Source: an uncultured Prevotellaceae bacterium (GTDB taxonomy: Bacteria > Bacteroidota > Bacteroidia > Bacteroidales > Muribaculaceae). Taken from it: DNA of 64,000 bases. A program made the translations under genes and the position numbers. Position 1 is the stretch's first letter. Each line of letters begins with the position of its first letter. The notes beneath the pieces were generated by a model that made no database searches, was not told the DNA's origin, and saw nothing but the letters and a program-made list of their open reading frames with translations. The DNA lies in assembly GCA_900318535.1 (NCBI GenBank), contig ONKU01000011.1, positions 1-64,000 on the forward strand, in the 5' to 3' direction. Of this stretch, positions 34,035 through 42,956 are shown one piece after another.

Positions 34035-34658
34035 TCACTTGAGCATGCGCGCGTGCTCCTGGTCCAGCTGGCGGGCGTAGCGCTCGCGGATGATGCGGCC
34101 CACTGCATCGCCGCGGTTGATGCGCTCGACGGTGAGGCGTTGCAGCGAGTCGTTGAGCAGGCTGTCCTGGCGCACCATCAGCACCTCGTCATCGCGCTTG
34201 AGCGACGAGTCGGCCGACATCTTGAGGTATTCCTGCCAGGTGGCGATACGGGCGTCCATGATGCCGTTGCGCTGGTTGATGTAGTGCAGGTAGGCGCTGT
34301 TCTGCGGGCTGCCCGTGATATTCCATTTGCCTGATGAGAGGGAGACATTGATATCGCCGCTTTCCAGCACGAAGTAAAACGGCTCTACCGTGTCGTTGTC
34401 CCAGCGGATCAGGGCCGCCTTGGGCTTGTCGGTCTGTCCCGTGAAGGTGAGCTTGCCGTTTTTTACACGGGCCGTTCCGCACACCCTGAGACGGTTGTAC
34501 TCCTCTTCAAGTACCAGCAGTGTAGCGCTGTCGTGATGATGCTTGTTGTCCAGGACGACGTTCACCCGGTAGTCCAGGCCGCTGTGGCCGCGGTTGTCGC
34601 AGCCGTTGCCCAGCATGAGGGCCAAAGCGAGGCCCACAGTGATCATGATCTTCTTCAT
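34035..34658 (-). CDS. DUF4369 lipoprotein
   Basis: A 207-residue protein with a lipoprotein signal (ALALMLGNGC, Cys20). The following beta-sandwich (SATLLVLEEEYNRLRVCGTA, then KAALIRWDNDTVEPFYFVLE, SGDINVSLSSGKWNITGS) is the DUF4369 domain, which in many Bacteroidetes proteins precedes a thioredoxin or AhpC/TSA domain. Here it stands alone, followed by a charged helical C-terminus (about 125-207) and no CxxC redox motif. Role unknown; periplasmic or outer-membrane attached. Confidence 0.82.
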   Translation of the reverse strand: MKKIMITVGLALALMLGNGCDNRGHSGLDYRVNVVLDNKHHHDSATLLVLEEEYNRLRVCGTARVKNGKLTFTGQTDKPKAALIRWDNDTVEPFYFVLESGDINVSLSSGKWNITGSPQNSAYLHYINQRNGIMDARIATWQEYLKMSADSSLKRDDEVLMVRQDSLLNDSLQRLTVERINRGDAVGRIIRERYARQLDQEHARMLK

Positions 34659-34663
34659 GGGGA

Positions 34664-34671
34664 CAAAATTA
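34664..34671 (-). promoter_or_regulatory. -7 box of the DUF4369 gene, nearly leaderless
   Basis: Minus-strand TAATTTTG at 34671-34664 ends 5 bases before the ATG, so the mRNA would start at or next to the start codon. No -33 match was found. Confidence 0.45.
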
Positions 34672-34758
34672 CGAAATGTTTCCCATTTCTTTGTGTTGTC
34701 ACAGGGGCATTAACAAGTGTTTTTAGGTGGGTAAGTAGGCTTTCTCGGCAGAAAAGCA

Positions 34759-34766
34759 TATCTTTG
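34759..34766 (+). promoter_or_regulatory. -7 box of the DPP-IV gene
   Basis: TATCTTTG at 34759-34766, 36 bases before the ATG at 34803. The -33 element is not clear. Confidence 0.5.
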
Positions 34767-34802
34767 CGACAAAATACGATAACCATAACATTACCTGAAC
34801 GA

Positions 34803-36983
34803 ATGAAAAAGACAAAACGACATGGCATGATGTTACTGCTCATGGCTCTGCTGGCCTTGCCGGCTGTAGCCCAGCAGCAGTTCACGCTCGAGGACTTGAA
34901 CTTTGGCGGGACCAATTACCAGAAAATGATTCCCCAAAACCGACCGCTCAAGTGGTGGGGCGACCAGTTGGTGCGCCTCTCGAGGGATACCCTCTGGACC
35001 GTCAATCCCCAGAACGGTAAGGAAAAAGTGTTGTTCACCCGCGCTCAACTCAACAAACGGGCCGGCTTGACTGCCGACTCATTACAGGTCAGGCGATTGA
35101 ACATGGCATCGTTCCCCTATGCCGACAAGCCGCTGGTGCTGGTCTATAACGACAGCGAGCAACGGCTCATCAACTTCAAGACAGGAAAGACAGAGTGGCG
35201 CCAGGGCATCGATTACGATGTGCAAGCCGCTGAATGGAGCGACATGAGCCGTGCTACAGCCTATGTCAAGGACGATAATCTGTATGTCACCGATGGCGCT
35301 GGCAGCACACGCCAGGTGACCAGCGACGGCTCGCGCGACCTGGTCTATGGCCAGAGTGTGCACCGCAACGAGTTCGGCATCGAGGGCGGTCTGTTCTGGA
35401 ACCCGCAGGGCACCCGGCTGGCCTTCTATCGCATGGACCAGAGCATGGTGACCGACTACCCGTTGATTACCGTTCCCGAGCTGAATGATTCAACCCAAGT
35501 GAGCGCTACGCCGGCTCCCGAGAAGTATCCCATGGCGGGACAGACGTCTCACCTCGTGTGGGTGGGCGTGCTGGACGTGGCCACGGGCGACACCGTCTAT
35601 CTCAAGGCGGGTGACCCCACCGACCGCTACTTCTCCAATATCTCGTGGAATCCCGACGGTGACATTGTCTATATGATGGAAGGCAACCGCGACCAGAACG
35701 TGGTGGACCTGGTGGCCTATGATGCCGTGACAGGTAATCGCATCGCGTCGATCTACCACGAGGCCCATCCCAAATACGTGGAGCCGCAGCATCCCATCAC
35801 GTTCCTCCCTTGGGACAAGGAGAAATTCCTCCTGTGGAGCGAGCGTGACGGCTACAACCATCTCTACATCTATGACACTGCCGGCAAACTGGATAAGCAG
35901 CTCACCAGCGGCAACTGGGTGGTCATGGACCTTCTGGGCTTTGACGAGCAGCAGCGTGCGGTCATCATCAGCGCCAATGCCGACAGCCCCATCCAGCAGA
36001 ACCTCTATCGCGTGGACGTCACTACGGGCAAGATGACCCGCATCGACGAGGGCGGTAAGGGTTGGCACAGCGGAAACCTGAGTGCCAGCGGCCGCTACCT
36101 CATCGACAACTATCAGGAACCTGACGTGCCCCGCAACATCGCCATAGTGGACACCCGCAACAATAAGCAGAAACGCTACTTTACCGCTCCCGATCCCTGG
36201 CAGGGCTATACTGTTCCCGAATACCGTTGCGGCAGCATCAAGGCCGCTGACGACAGCACCGACCTGTATTACCGCATGGTGATGCCTGTGGATTTTGACC
36301 CCAATAAGAAATATCCCACGGTGGTCTATGTTTATGGTGGACCCCATGCCCACAACGTGGATGCACGCTGGCACTACAGCAGCCGCAGTTGGGAGACCTA
36401 TATGGCCCAGCGCGGCTATCTCCTGTTCATCCTCGACAACCGTGGCAGCGAGAACCGCGGACGTGATTTTGAGCAGGCCACTTTCCGCCATCTGGGACAT
36501 GTCGAGATGCAGGACCAGATGCGGGGCGTGGACTTCCTCAGGACCCTTAACTACGTCGATACTGCACGCCTGGGTGTTCACGGATGGAGTTTTGGCGGCT
36601 TTATGACTATCAGCCTGATGACCAACTATCCTGATGTCTTCAAGGTGGGTGTAGCCGGTGGTCCCGTCATCGACTGGAAATGGTATGAGGTGATGTATGG
36701 CGAGCGCTACATGGACACACCGCAGACTAACCCCGACGGTTATGCCCAGACCAGCCTCATCCACAAGGCGGCAGACCTCAAGGGCCGCTTGCAGATTATC
36801 ATTGGCCTCAATGACCCCACCGTCGTGCCGCAGCATGCCTACAGCTTCTTCAAGGCTTGCATTGCAGCCGGCACGCAGCCCGATTTCTTCGTTTATCCGG
36901 GCCAGGGCCACAATATGCGCGGTCATCAGAGTGTGCATCTGCACGAGCGCATCACACGCTACTTCGACGATTACCTCAAGTAA
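34803..36983 (+). CDS. Prolyl dipeptidyl peptidase (S9B, DPP-IV family)
   Basis: A 726-residue secreted or periplasmic peptidase with a signal peptide (MMLLLMALLALPAVAQQ). The N-terminal beta-propeller domain runs to about residue 490. The catalytic alpha/beta hydrolase domain shows the nucleophile GWSFGGFMTI, the Asp region GLNDPTVVPQHAYSF and the His in YPGQGHNMRGHQ. It removes X-Pro dipeptides from peptide N-termini. A much longer in-frame start at 34533 would run antisense through the lipoprotein gene and lacks a signal peptide, so 34803 was chosen. It ends before a strong terminator facing the GH3 gene. Confidence 0.94.
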   Translation: MKKTKRHGMMLLLMALLALPAVAQQQFTLEDLNFGGTNYQKMIPQNRPLKWWGDQLVRLSRDTLWTVNPQNGKEKVLFTRAQLNKRAGLTADSLQVRRLNMASFPYADKPLVLVYNDSEQRLINFKTGKTEWRQGIDYDVQAAEWSDMSRATAYVKDDNLYVTDGAGSTRQVTSDGSRDLVYGQSVHRNEFGIEGGLFWNPQGTRLAFYRMDQSMVTDYPLITVPELNDSTQVSATPAPEKYPMAGQTSHLVWVGVLDVATGDTVYLKAGDPTDRYFSNISWNPDGDIVYMMEGNRDQNVVDLVAYDAVTGNRIASIYHEAHPKYVEPQHPITFLPWDKEKFLLWSERDGYNHLYIYDTAGKLDKQLTSGNWVVMDLLGFDEQQRAVIISANADSPIQQNLYRVDVTTGKMTRIDEGGKGWHSGNLSASGRYLIDNYQEPDVPRNIAIVDTRNNKQKRYFTAPDPWQGYTVPEYRCGSIKAADDSTDLYYRMVMPVDFDPNKKYPTVVYVYGGPHAHNVDARWHYSSRSWETYMAQRGYLLFILDNRGSENRGRDFEQATFRHLGHVEMQDQMRGVDFLRTLNYVDTARLGVHGWSFGGFMTISLMTNYPDVFKVGVAGGPVIDWKWYEVMYGERYMDTPQTNPDGYAQTSLIHKAADLKGRLQIIIGLNDPTVVPQHAYSFFKACIAAGTQPDFFVYPGQGHNMRGHQSVHLHERITRYFDDYLK

Positions 36984-37030
36984 ACTGAGCGCATAAACTC
37001 TGGCCTTCCATGATGGCCAGGAAAATAAAG

Positions 37031-37068
37031 ATCAAGGCGAAACAGGTTGATTGCTGTTTCGCCTTGAT
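37031..37068. terminator. Bidirectional terminator
   Basis: A perfect 15-base stem (37031-37045 with 37054-37068), eight-base loop, between the DPP-IV gene (plus) and the last PUL gene (minus). Confidence 0.87.
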
Positions 37069-37091
37069 TATATGCGTTTAGCTCGTGCGGC

Positions 37092-39365
37092 TTATTTCAG
37101 GGTAAAGGTCTTGCGCTGGACGTCGCGGCTGTTGGGGCCGATCATGGCCTCGAACTGGCCGGGTTCACAGACGTATTCCAAATCCTTGTTGTAGAACTTG
37201 AGCAGCTCGGCATCGATGGTGAAGGTAACGGTGCGGCTCTCACCGGGCTTGAGGCTGATGCGCTCAAATCCCTTGAGTTCCTGCACAGGTCGTGCGATGC
37301 TGCCCACCATGTCGCGGATGTAGAACTGAACCACCTCGGTGCCCTCAACAGCTCCCGTGTTGGTGACGTTGACACTGGCGGTAATCTTGCCGCTTGTGGT
37401 CATGGCGTCGCTGCTCAGCGTCATTGGGCTGTATTCAAAGGTGGTGTAGCTCAGTCCGTAGCCAAAGGGGAACAACGGGTCGTTGGGGACATCCAGATAG
37501 TTGGTCGTGAACTTGGTGAACCACTTGGGATTGGGACGGCCCGTGTTCAGGTGGTTGTAATAGATGGGAATCTGGCCCACGCTGCGGGGCATGGTGACGG
37601 TGAGTTTACCGCTGGGCGCCACGTCGCCAAAGACGACGTCACAGATGGCGTCAGCAGCCTCACTGCCGCCAAACCAAACGTTGAGGATGGTGGGGATGTT
37701 CTCCACTTCCCAATCCATCACGGTGGCGCGTCCTGTGAAGTTGAGCAGCACGATGGGTTTGCCTGTGGCCTTGAGTGCCATGAGCAGGTCTTTCTGGGCA
37801 TCGAGGATGGACAGGTCGCTGCGCGAACTGCTCTCGCCCGACATCTCGCTGGGCTCGCCCATGGCAGCCACAATCACGTCGCACTCGTTGGCGATACGCA
37901 AGGCTTCGTCGCGCATCACATCCACGGGACGGTTGTCGCGCATCTCACGGCCGAACATCGTCGAGTTTTTCTCCAATTCGGCATCGTAGCACACGTTGCA
38001 GCCCTTGGCATACATCACCTCGGCCTTGTCGCCCACAGCGCGGCGCATGGCCTCGAGCAGCGTGCTGTAACGGTCACTGGCGGCGGCAACGCTCCAGGTG
38101 CCGGGCATGTTGGCGCGTGTGTTGGCCAGCGGGCCCACGAGGGCGATTTTGCCCGTGCGCTTGAGCGGCAGCACGTTGTCCTTGTTCTGCAGCAGGACAA
38201 ACGTCTCGGTGGCCAGTTGGCGTGCAGCGGCGCGGTGTTCATCGGTATAGATTTCCTTCTTGGCGCGCTTGGCGTCCAGGTAGCGGTAGGGGTCGTCGAA
38301 CAGGCCCAGTTTGTACTTCGCCTCAAGAATGCGGCGGCAGGCCTTGTCGATGTCGGCCATGGTCACCTTGCCCTCGTTGAGCGATTTCTCGAGTGTGCCC
38401 AGGAAACCGTCGGCCACCATATCCATGTCGGTACCGGCTTTGAGTGCCAGCGCCGAAACCTCCTGCAGATTGCCCATGCCGTGCTGGATCATCTCGCTGA
38501 TGGCGGTGTAGTCGGTCACGACAAAACCGTCAAAACCCCAGCGGTCGCGCAGCACCTCGGTCATGAGCCAGCGGTTGCCCGTGGCGGGGATGTAGTCGAT
38601 GACGTTGAACGAGGTCATGTAGCTGCCTGCACCGGCTTCCACACCGGCCTTGTAGGGCGGGAAAAACTCGTTGAACATGCGCACGTGGCTCATATCCACC
38701 GTGTTGTAGTCGCGGCCGGCCTCGGGAGCGCCGTAGAGGGCGAAATGCTTGACGCATGCCATCATGGTGGCTTTGTCGGTCAGATCGGTGCCCTGGTAAC
38801 CTTCAATCATCGCGCGGCAGATGGCAGAACCCAGGAACGGGTCTTCACCGTTGCCCTCGCTCATGCGTCCCCAGCGGGGTTCGCGGCAGATGTCCACCAT
38901 GGGGCTGAAGGTCCAGCAGATGCCGTCGGCCGTGGCCTCAATCGAGGCGATGCGGGCCGAGTTGCGGATGGCGTCCATGTCCCAGCTCATCGACATGGCA
39001 AATGGAATCGGGAACACCGTCTCATAGCCGTGGATCACGTCCATACCGAAAATCAGGGGAATGCCCAGTCGGCTCTGCTTGACAGCGACTTCCTGCAACG
39101 CGCGGATGCTCTGCACGCCCTTCATGTTGAACAGGCCGCCCACCTGGCCGGCCTTGATCTTGCCAACGACGTCGCCGCTCACGGTCGAACCCGTGATGAT
39201 GTCGCCCGTAACAGGCAGATTGAGCTGCCCGATTTTCTCCTGCAGGGTCATTTTGCCCATCAGGTCGTTGATAAACTGGTCCATCTTGGCTTGGTCAACG
39301 GCTTGAACGCTCAAGGTGCCAACCACCATAGCCAGTGCGAATAGAATACTTTTGTACTTCATCAT
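37092..39365 (-). CDS. GH3 beta-glucosidase (BglX-like)
   Basis: A 757-residue periplasmic enzyme with a signal peptide ending near AVDQ. The GH3 N-terminal barrel has LGIPLIFGMDVIHGYETVFP, CVKHFALYGAPEAGRDYN and the catalytic nucleophile Asp in GFDGFVVTDYTAISEM. The C-terminal sandwich and a fibronectin-III-like end (LKGFERISLKPGESRTVTFT) follow. It releases glucose from oligosaccharide non-reducing ends. It is the last gene of the downstream PUL, 32 bases after the GH144-like gene. GH3 enzymes beside GH144 in other Bacteroides act on sophorose, so beta-1,2-linked oligosaccharides are a reasonable guess. Confidence 0.92.
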   Translation of the reverse strand: MMKYKSILFALAMVVGTLSVQAVDQAKMDQFINDLMGKMTLQEKIGQLNLPVTGDIITGSTVSGDVVGKIKAGQVGGLFNMKGVQSIRALQEVAVKQSRLGIPLIFGMDVIHGYETVFPIPFAMSMSWDMDAIRNSARIASIEATADGICWTFSPMVDICREPRWGRMSEGNGEDPFLGSAICRAMIEGYQGTDLTDKATMMACVKHFALYGAPEAGRDYNTVDMSHVRMFNEFFPPYKAGVEAGAGSYMTSFNVIDYIPATGNRWLMTEVLRDRWGFDGFVVTDYTAISEMIQHGMGNLQEVSALALKAGTDMDMVADGFLGTLEKSLNEGKVTMADIDKACRRILEAKYKLGLFDDPYRYLDAKRAKKEIYTDEHRAAARQLATETFVLLQNKDNVLPLKRTGKIALVGPLANTRANMPGTWSVAAASDRYSTLLEAMRRAVGDKAEVMYAKGCNVCYDAELEKNSTMFGREMRDNRPVDVMRDEALRIANECDVIVAAMGEPSEMSGESSSRSDLSILDAQKDLLMALKATGKPIVLLNFTGRATVMDWEVENIPTILNVWFGGSEAADAICDVVFGDVAPSGKLTVTMPRSVGQIPIYYNHLNTGRPNPKWFTKFTTNYLDVPNDPLFPFGYGLSYTTFEYSPMTLSSDAMTTSGKITASVNVTNTGAVEGTEVVQFYIRDMVGSIARPVQELKGFERISLKPGESRTVTFTIDAELLKFYNKDLEYVCEPGQFEAMIGPNSRDVQRKTFTLK

Positions 39366-39397
39366 TTATTAGATTATTAGTTATTGGTTGTCAATTT

Positions 39398-40762
39398 TCA
39401 AGGGTTCCTGGTCATTCCCAACTTGGCGAGACCCTGCTGCACCTCGGGACAGCTCATGAACAGGCGCCACAGCAGGCCAGTGCGGTAATTCTCGATCATC
39501 GGGGCGATGGTGCACTGGTCAATGGCCAGATAGCGGGGCAACGTCCAGCCGCTTGCGGGACTGAAGGCGTCATAGAAGCCGTATTTGCCCCAGATCGACT
39601 CTCCGCGACCGTAGAAACCCTTGAGGGCCGCCATCGACTGCTCGGGCGTGTAGGGGAATGAGGACAGCGCTGCCGTGGGCGTGATTACACCCAGGTCGTT
39701 GCCGGGACAGTGGGCCGAATAGCCCTCGGTCGAGTAACTGGCAGTCAATCCCCAGCAGTCGGGGCCATAACCCGTATAATGCTTGGGATTCTCGACACAG
39801 TATTTGTAGTTGCTCATGGCATGGTTGCGCACGACATTCCAGTAGTCGGCATACTGGTCTTTCAGTTCCCGTGGGTCCAAGCCAATCCAACTGTAGTGTG
39901 CCCAGAAGAGCGGACCGCCCGTCTGCTCAGCACCGTTGTGTTTGACTTCCAGGGGGTAGCCATAGGGGGCTGCATCGCTCTTGATGCCACCGCTGCGTGC
40001 CCATCCCTTGTGGTAGCACGAGGCCGGAACCGTGTGGGTGGGCGATGCCGCAGCCAGCACATACACGATGAGGCACTCGTTGTAGCCCTCCAGCGGGAAA
40101 TTCATCTCCCATTCATACTCGGGCGACCAGTGCCAGTAGAGGACGTCCTGCCCGCCACGGGTGTACCAGTCAAACTGCATGCCGTGCCACAGGGCATTGA
40201 TGCGGTCTATCAGGTTTTTCTCTTTCTCGTTGCCGTCGTTAAGGTACTGGCGGACACACAGCAGTCCCTGCATCAGGAAACAACTCTCCACGAGGTCGCC
40301 GCCGTTGTCCTTCTGGCCAAAGGGCTTCACCTTGCCCGTCGGTCCGTTGATCCAGTGGGACCACACGCCGTGAAAGCGGTCGGCGCGCTCCAGGAAGTCC
40401 ACGATGCGCGTCAAGCGCTCAACACCCTGGTCACGGGTGATGAAACCGCGTTCCATGGCGACGACAAGTCCTGCGATGCCAAATCCGCTGCCTCCCGTGG
40501 TCACCACGTCCTGGTCGTGTTCGGGATACTGGCCGTCGAGGTGGATGCGCTCACGGGCCAGGCCCGAAGTGGGCTCTGCACCGTCCCACATGTAGTTGAA
40601 GTGCACGCGCTGGATATAGTCGAGCATGGCCTCGTCGTTGGCAAACGATTCGGGACGTTGTGTCTCCTCGTTTCTGGGAACTGGATTGGTTGCCTCGCTC
40701 TTGCAGGCAGGAAGCGCTGTCAAGAGGGTGAGTAACAGTATTTGAAAGATGACTTTGTACAT
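39398..40762 (-). CDS. GH144-like (glucoamylase-like domain) lipoprotein
   Basis: A 454-residue lipoprotein (LLTALPACKSE, Cys20). The alpha/alpha-barrel domain matches the glucoamylase-like family PF10091: LDYIQRVHFNYMWDGAEPTS, the VVTTGGSGFGIAGLVVAMER segment, GPLFWAHYSWIGLDPRELKD and DCWGLTASY. Characterised members (GH144) are endo-beta-1,2-glucanases. It lies 12 bases after the GH43-like gene and before a GH3, which together suggest beta-1,2-glucan breakdown at the outer surface. Family recognition is from memory; subfamily not provable here. Confidence 0.85.
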   Translation of the reverse strand: MYKVIFQILLLTLLTALPACKSEATNPVPRNEETQRPESFANDEAMLDYIQRVHFNYMWDGAEPTSGLARERIHLDGQYPEHDQDVVTTGGSGFGIAGLVVAMERGFITRDQGVERLTRIVDFLERADRFHGVWSHWINGPTGKVKPFGQKDNGGDLVESCFLMQGLLCVRQYLNDGNEKEKNLIDRINALWHGMQFDWYTRGGQDVLYWHWSPEYEWEMNFPLEGYNECLIVYVLAAASPTHTVPASCYHKGWARSGGIKSDAAPYGYPLEVKHNGAEQTGGPLFWAHYSWIGLDPRELKDQYADYWNVVRNHAMSNYKYCVENPKHYTGYGPDCWGLTASYSTEGYSAHCPGNDLGVITPTAALSSFPYTPEQSMAALKGFYGRGESIWGKYGFYDAFSPASGWTLPRYLAIDQCTIAPMIENYRTGLLWRLFMSCPEVQQGLAKLGMTRNP

Positions 40763-40774
40763 AACATACCGGAA

Positions 40775-42874
40775 TTATGGGTTAATCTTAACGGTTTTGG
40801 AAAGCAGGCTGCGTCCCGTTTCGGCCAGGGCCTCGATGGCGAAATAGTAATCGGTGCCCAGGTCCAGGCCGCGCATGTCATACTGTGTATCGCCGTTCAC
40901 GGTGATGCAGTGATAGAGTTTGTCGGGCGCGATGCCAAAGTAGATGTTGTAGCCGTAGGCGCCATCAACGGGTGACCACGTAATCATCGCGTTGCGACGG
41001 TCATTTTTGTCGCGCTTGACGGTGAACTTTTTCACCGCCTGGGGCAACGCACCCTCGGCTTTGCCGAAGACGCGCACCTCGCTCAGGCAGAAGTGCCCAT
41101 TGGAGGGCATGTGCAGGTTCTCGATGCGCAGGTAGCGGGTATTGAGCGCCTTGCGCAGTTCGATATAGTCGTGCGGTACATCACGGTCGTTATCGCCCTT
41201 GTCCACCGCCAGTGTCCAATGCTGCCCGTCGTCGCTGGCCAGGATGCGGTACTGATAGTAGATGTCGTTGGCGCGGTTGTGCTGCACCGTCTTGTGGTCG
41301 TAGAAATTGAGTTGCAGGGCATGTACCTCACGCATGCCGCCCAGATCTATCTCAATCCATTCATCGCTGTTGCCGCTGGCCGCGCTCCAGTAGGTGCGCA
41401 TGTCCTCGTCGGTGAGACTGGCGGCGGTCAGGGCGCTGTCGTTACTCGACACGGTGCAGGGCTTACCATAGGAGAGCAGCATCCAGCCCGTGAAGCGGTC
41501 AGCAGGATTCTTGATATCGTGGTCGGCGTTCCAGATGGGATAGTCGCCAAAGGCCGTGATGCAGTACATCACGCCGTCGCTATCAAAGGCGGTGGGGTAG
41601 AGGCCGATGCGGCGCTCAAATTTATACTTGAGCGAGAGCATGCAGGTGCCCACGTGCCAATAGTTGCCCTTGAGGTCGGCAAAGGTGCCGCCGTGGCCCA
41701 CACCCTGCACGAAACCGCCAGGCTTGTAGCTCATGGGGTTGTGGCGCTGATAGGTGAACGGTCCCAGCGGGTGGTCACCCACATAGACGCCGTCGGCATA
41801 CACCTTGAACTCGGTGCCCGGGGCCCCGTACTGGAGATAGTACTTGCCGTTATGTTTGGTCATGAAAGCGCCCTCCATAAAGGGCTTGAGGGTCACCTCG
41901 TCATCGTTGTTCATCCCGAAGCGTTCCCAGCCGTGCTTGTCGGGCTGCAGGAGCACCAGGTCATGAATTTTGCTGACGGGTGTGAAGTCTTCGCGGCTGA
42001 TTTCAACGCCCTTGACGGGATATTCGTTGCTCGAGCCGTAGTATTCGTAGAGCCTGCCGTCATCGTCGAGGAAGACGTAAGGATCCCAGGTGGGCAGCGT
42101 GTTGCGCTCCACGGCACGGCGCCAACGGCCGCTTTTGGGGTTGGTAGAGTACCAGATGGGCAGGCCCTCGTAGGTGGAACCCGTATAGTATAAGGTGTCG
42201 CCCACTACCCAGGCTGCCGGTGCGCACTCGTCGTCATCGGCGGGATAGCGCTGGAACGAGGCTTGACAAAAGTCCCAGTCGCTCAGGTTGCGCGAGTAGT
42301 GGAAGCCGCCCTGATTGGTCGAAAACAGGTAGTATTCGCCTTTGTAAGCCAGCCCCATGGGGTCGGCACTCGAGCGGAACGAGCCCCCCTGCTGGGTGTT
42401 GTTGTTCCAGGGCTCATAGTTGTAGCTGATGTTGAGAGGATTGCAATAGGTGCTGGTGGTGTTTTTAGGGTCATACCAGCGGGTGGCTTGTGCCCCACGG
42501 CGTGGTGCGGCGATGCTGCCACTGGTCTTATCGGGCAGCGTGATGTTGACCTGCCGCTGACCATCGCGACGGGTGAAAACAGTCATTTCCTTGCCTGGAT
42601 AATGGACACACAGCAGGCTGTCATGGTCGGTGCCCACGATAGAAAAGCGACCCTGGGCATCGGTGTTGTCGTGCGCAGGGCTGTAAAGCCACATCACGGT
42701 GGCGCCTTCCAGGGGCCTACCCTGCGTGTCGGTCACCACGCCAGTCACCTTGTAGTCGGTCACGACAGGGATGTAGTAATCGCTCACCTGGCCCTTGACC
42801 ACCTTGACCGAGTCGTTGCTGGCACTGGCTGCCAGAGCGGTGAGTATCACTATTGCGGCAAGAAAACGTTTCAT
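40775..42874 (-). CDS. Multidomain GH43-like enzyme with F5/8C and fibronectin III domains
   Basis: A 699-residue exported protein. Order: signal peptide; carboxypeptidase-regulatory-like sandwich (about 40-120, VTGVVTDTQGRPLEGATVMW); five-bladed propeller (about 140-465); F5/8C discoidin domain (about 470-605, WIEIDLGGMREVHALQLNFY); fibronectin III (about 610-699). In the propeller the GH43 residues can be placed: base Asp in RSSADPMGLAYKG, modulator Asp in PTWDPYVFLDD and acid Glu in FMEGAFMTKHNGKYYLQYG. The true activity could be an arabinosidase, xylosidase or galactosidase; in this locus it may remove side groups. A terminator-like hairpin lies just upstream, after susD. Confidence 0.82.
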   Translation of the reverse strand: MKRFLAAIVILTALAASASNDSVKVVKGQVSDYYIPVVTDYKVTGVVTDTQGRPLEGATVMWLYSPAHDNTDAQGRFSIVGTDHDSLLCVHYPGKEMTVFTRRDGQRQVNITLPDKTSGSIAAPRRGAQATRWYDPKNTTSTYCNPLNISYNYEPWNNNTQQGGSFRSSADPMGLAYKGEYYLFSTNQGGFHYSRNLSDWDFCQASFQRYPADDDECAPAAWVVGDTLYYTGSTYEGLPIWYSTNPKSGRWRRAVERNTLPTWDPYVFLDDDGRLYEYYGSSNEYPVKGVEISREDFTPVSKIHDLVLLQPDKHGWERFGMNNDDEVTLKPFMEGAFMTKHNGKYYLQYGAPGTEFKVYADGVYVGDHPLGPFTYQRHNPMSYKPGGFVQGVGHGGTFADLKGNYWHVGTCMLSLKYKFERRIGLYPTAFDSDGVMYCITAFGDYPIWNADHDIKNPADRFTGWMLLSYGKPCTVSSNDSALTAASLTDEDMRTYWSAASGNSDEWIEIDLGGMREVHALQLNFYDHKTVQHNRANDIYYQYRILASDDGQHWTLAVDKGDNDRDVPHDYIELRKALNTRYLRIENLHMPSNGHFCLSEVRVFGKAEGALPQAVKKFTVKRDKNDRRNAMITWSPVDGAYGYNIYFGIAPDKLYHCITVNGDTQYDMRGLDLGTDYYFAIEALAETGRSLLSKTVKINP

Positions 42875-42889
42875 GTTGTATGGGTTGAT

Positions 42890-42935
42890 TTAAAAATCAG
42901 GCAGGGTGTCGCATGAGGGCGTTTCACCCTGCCTG
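42890..42935 (-). terminator. Intra-operon terminator between susD and the GH43-like gene
   Basis: An 11-base perfect stem (42935-42925 with 42908-42898) with a 16-base loop, followed on the minus strand by ATTTTTAAA. It would reduce transcription into the enzyme genes relative to susCD. Confidence 0.72.
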
Positions 42936-42956
42936 AAAAGCTATGAATAAATCGAT

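Noticed and set aside
34533-34802. N-terminal extension of the DPP-IV peptidase
   Set aside because: It overlaps the DUF4369 lipoprotein gene in antisense and its promoter; the ATG at 34803 is followed by a proper signal peptide.
37551-39344. Plus-strand open frame of 597 codons
   Set aside because: Antisense to the GH3 gene; His/Ala/Gly-rich shadow without any motif.
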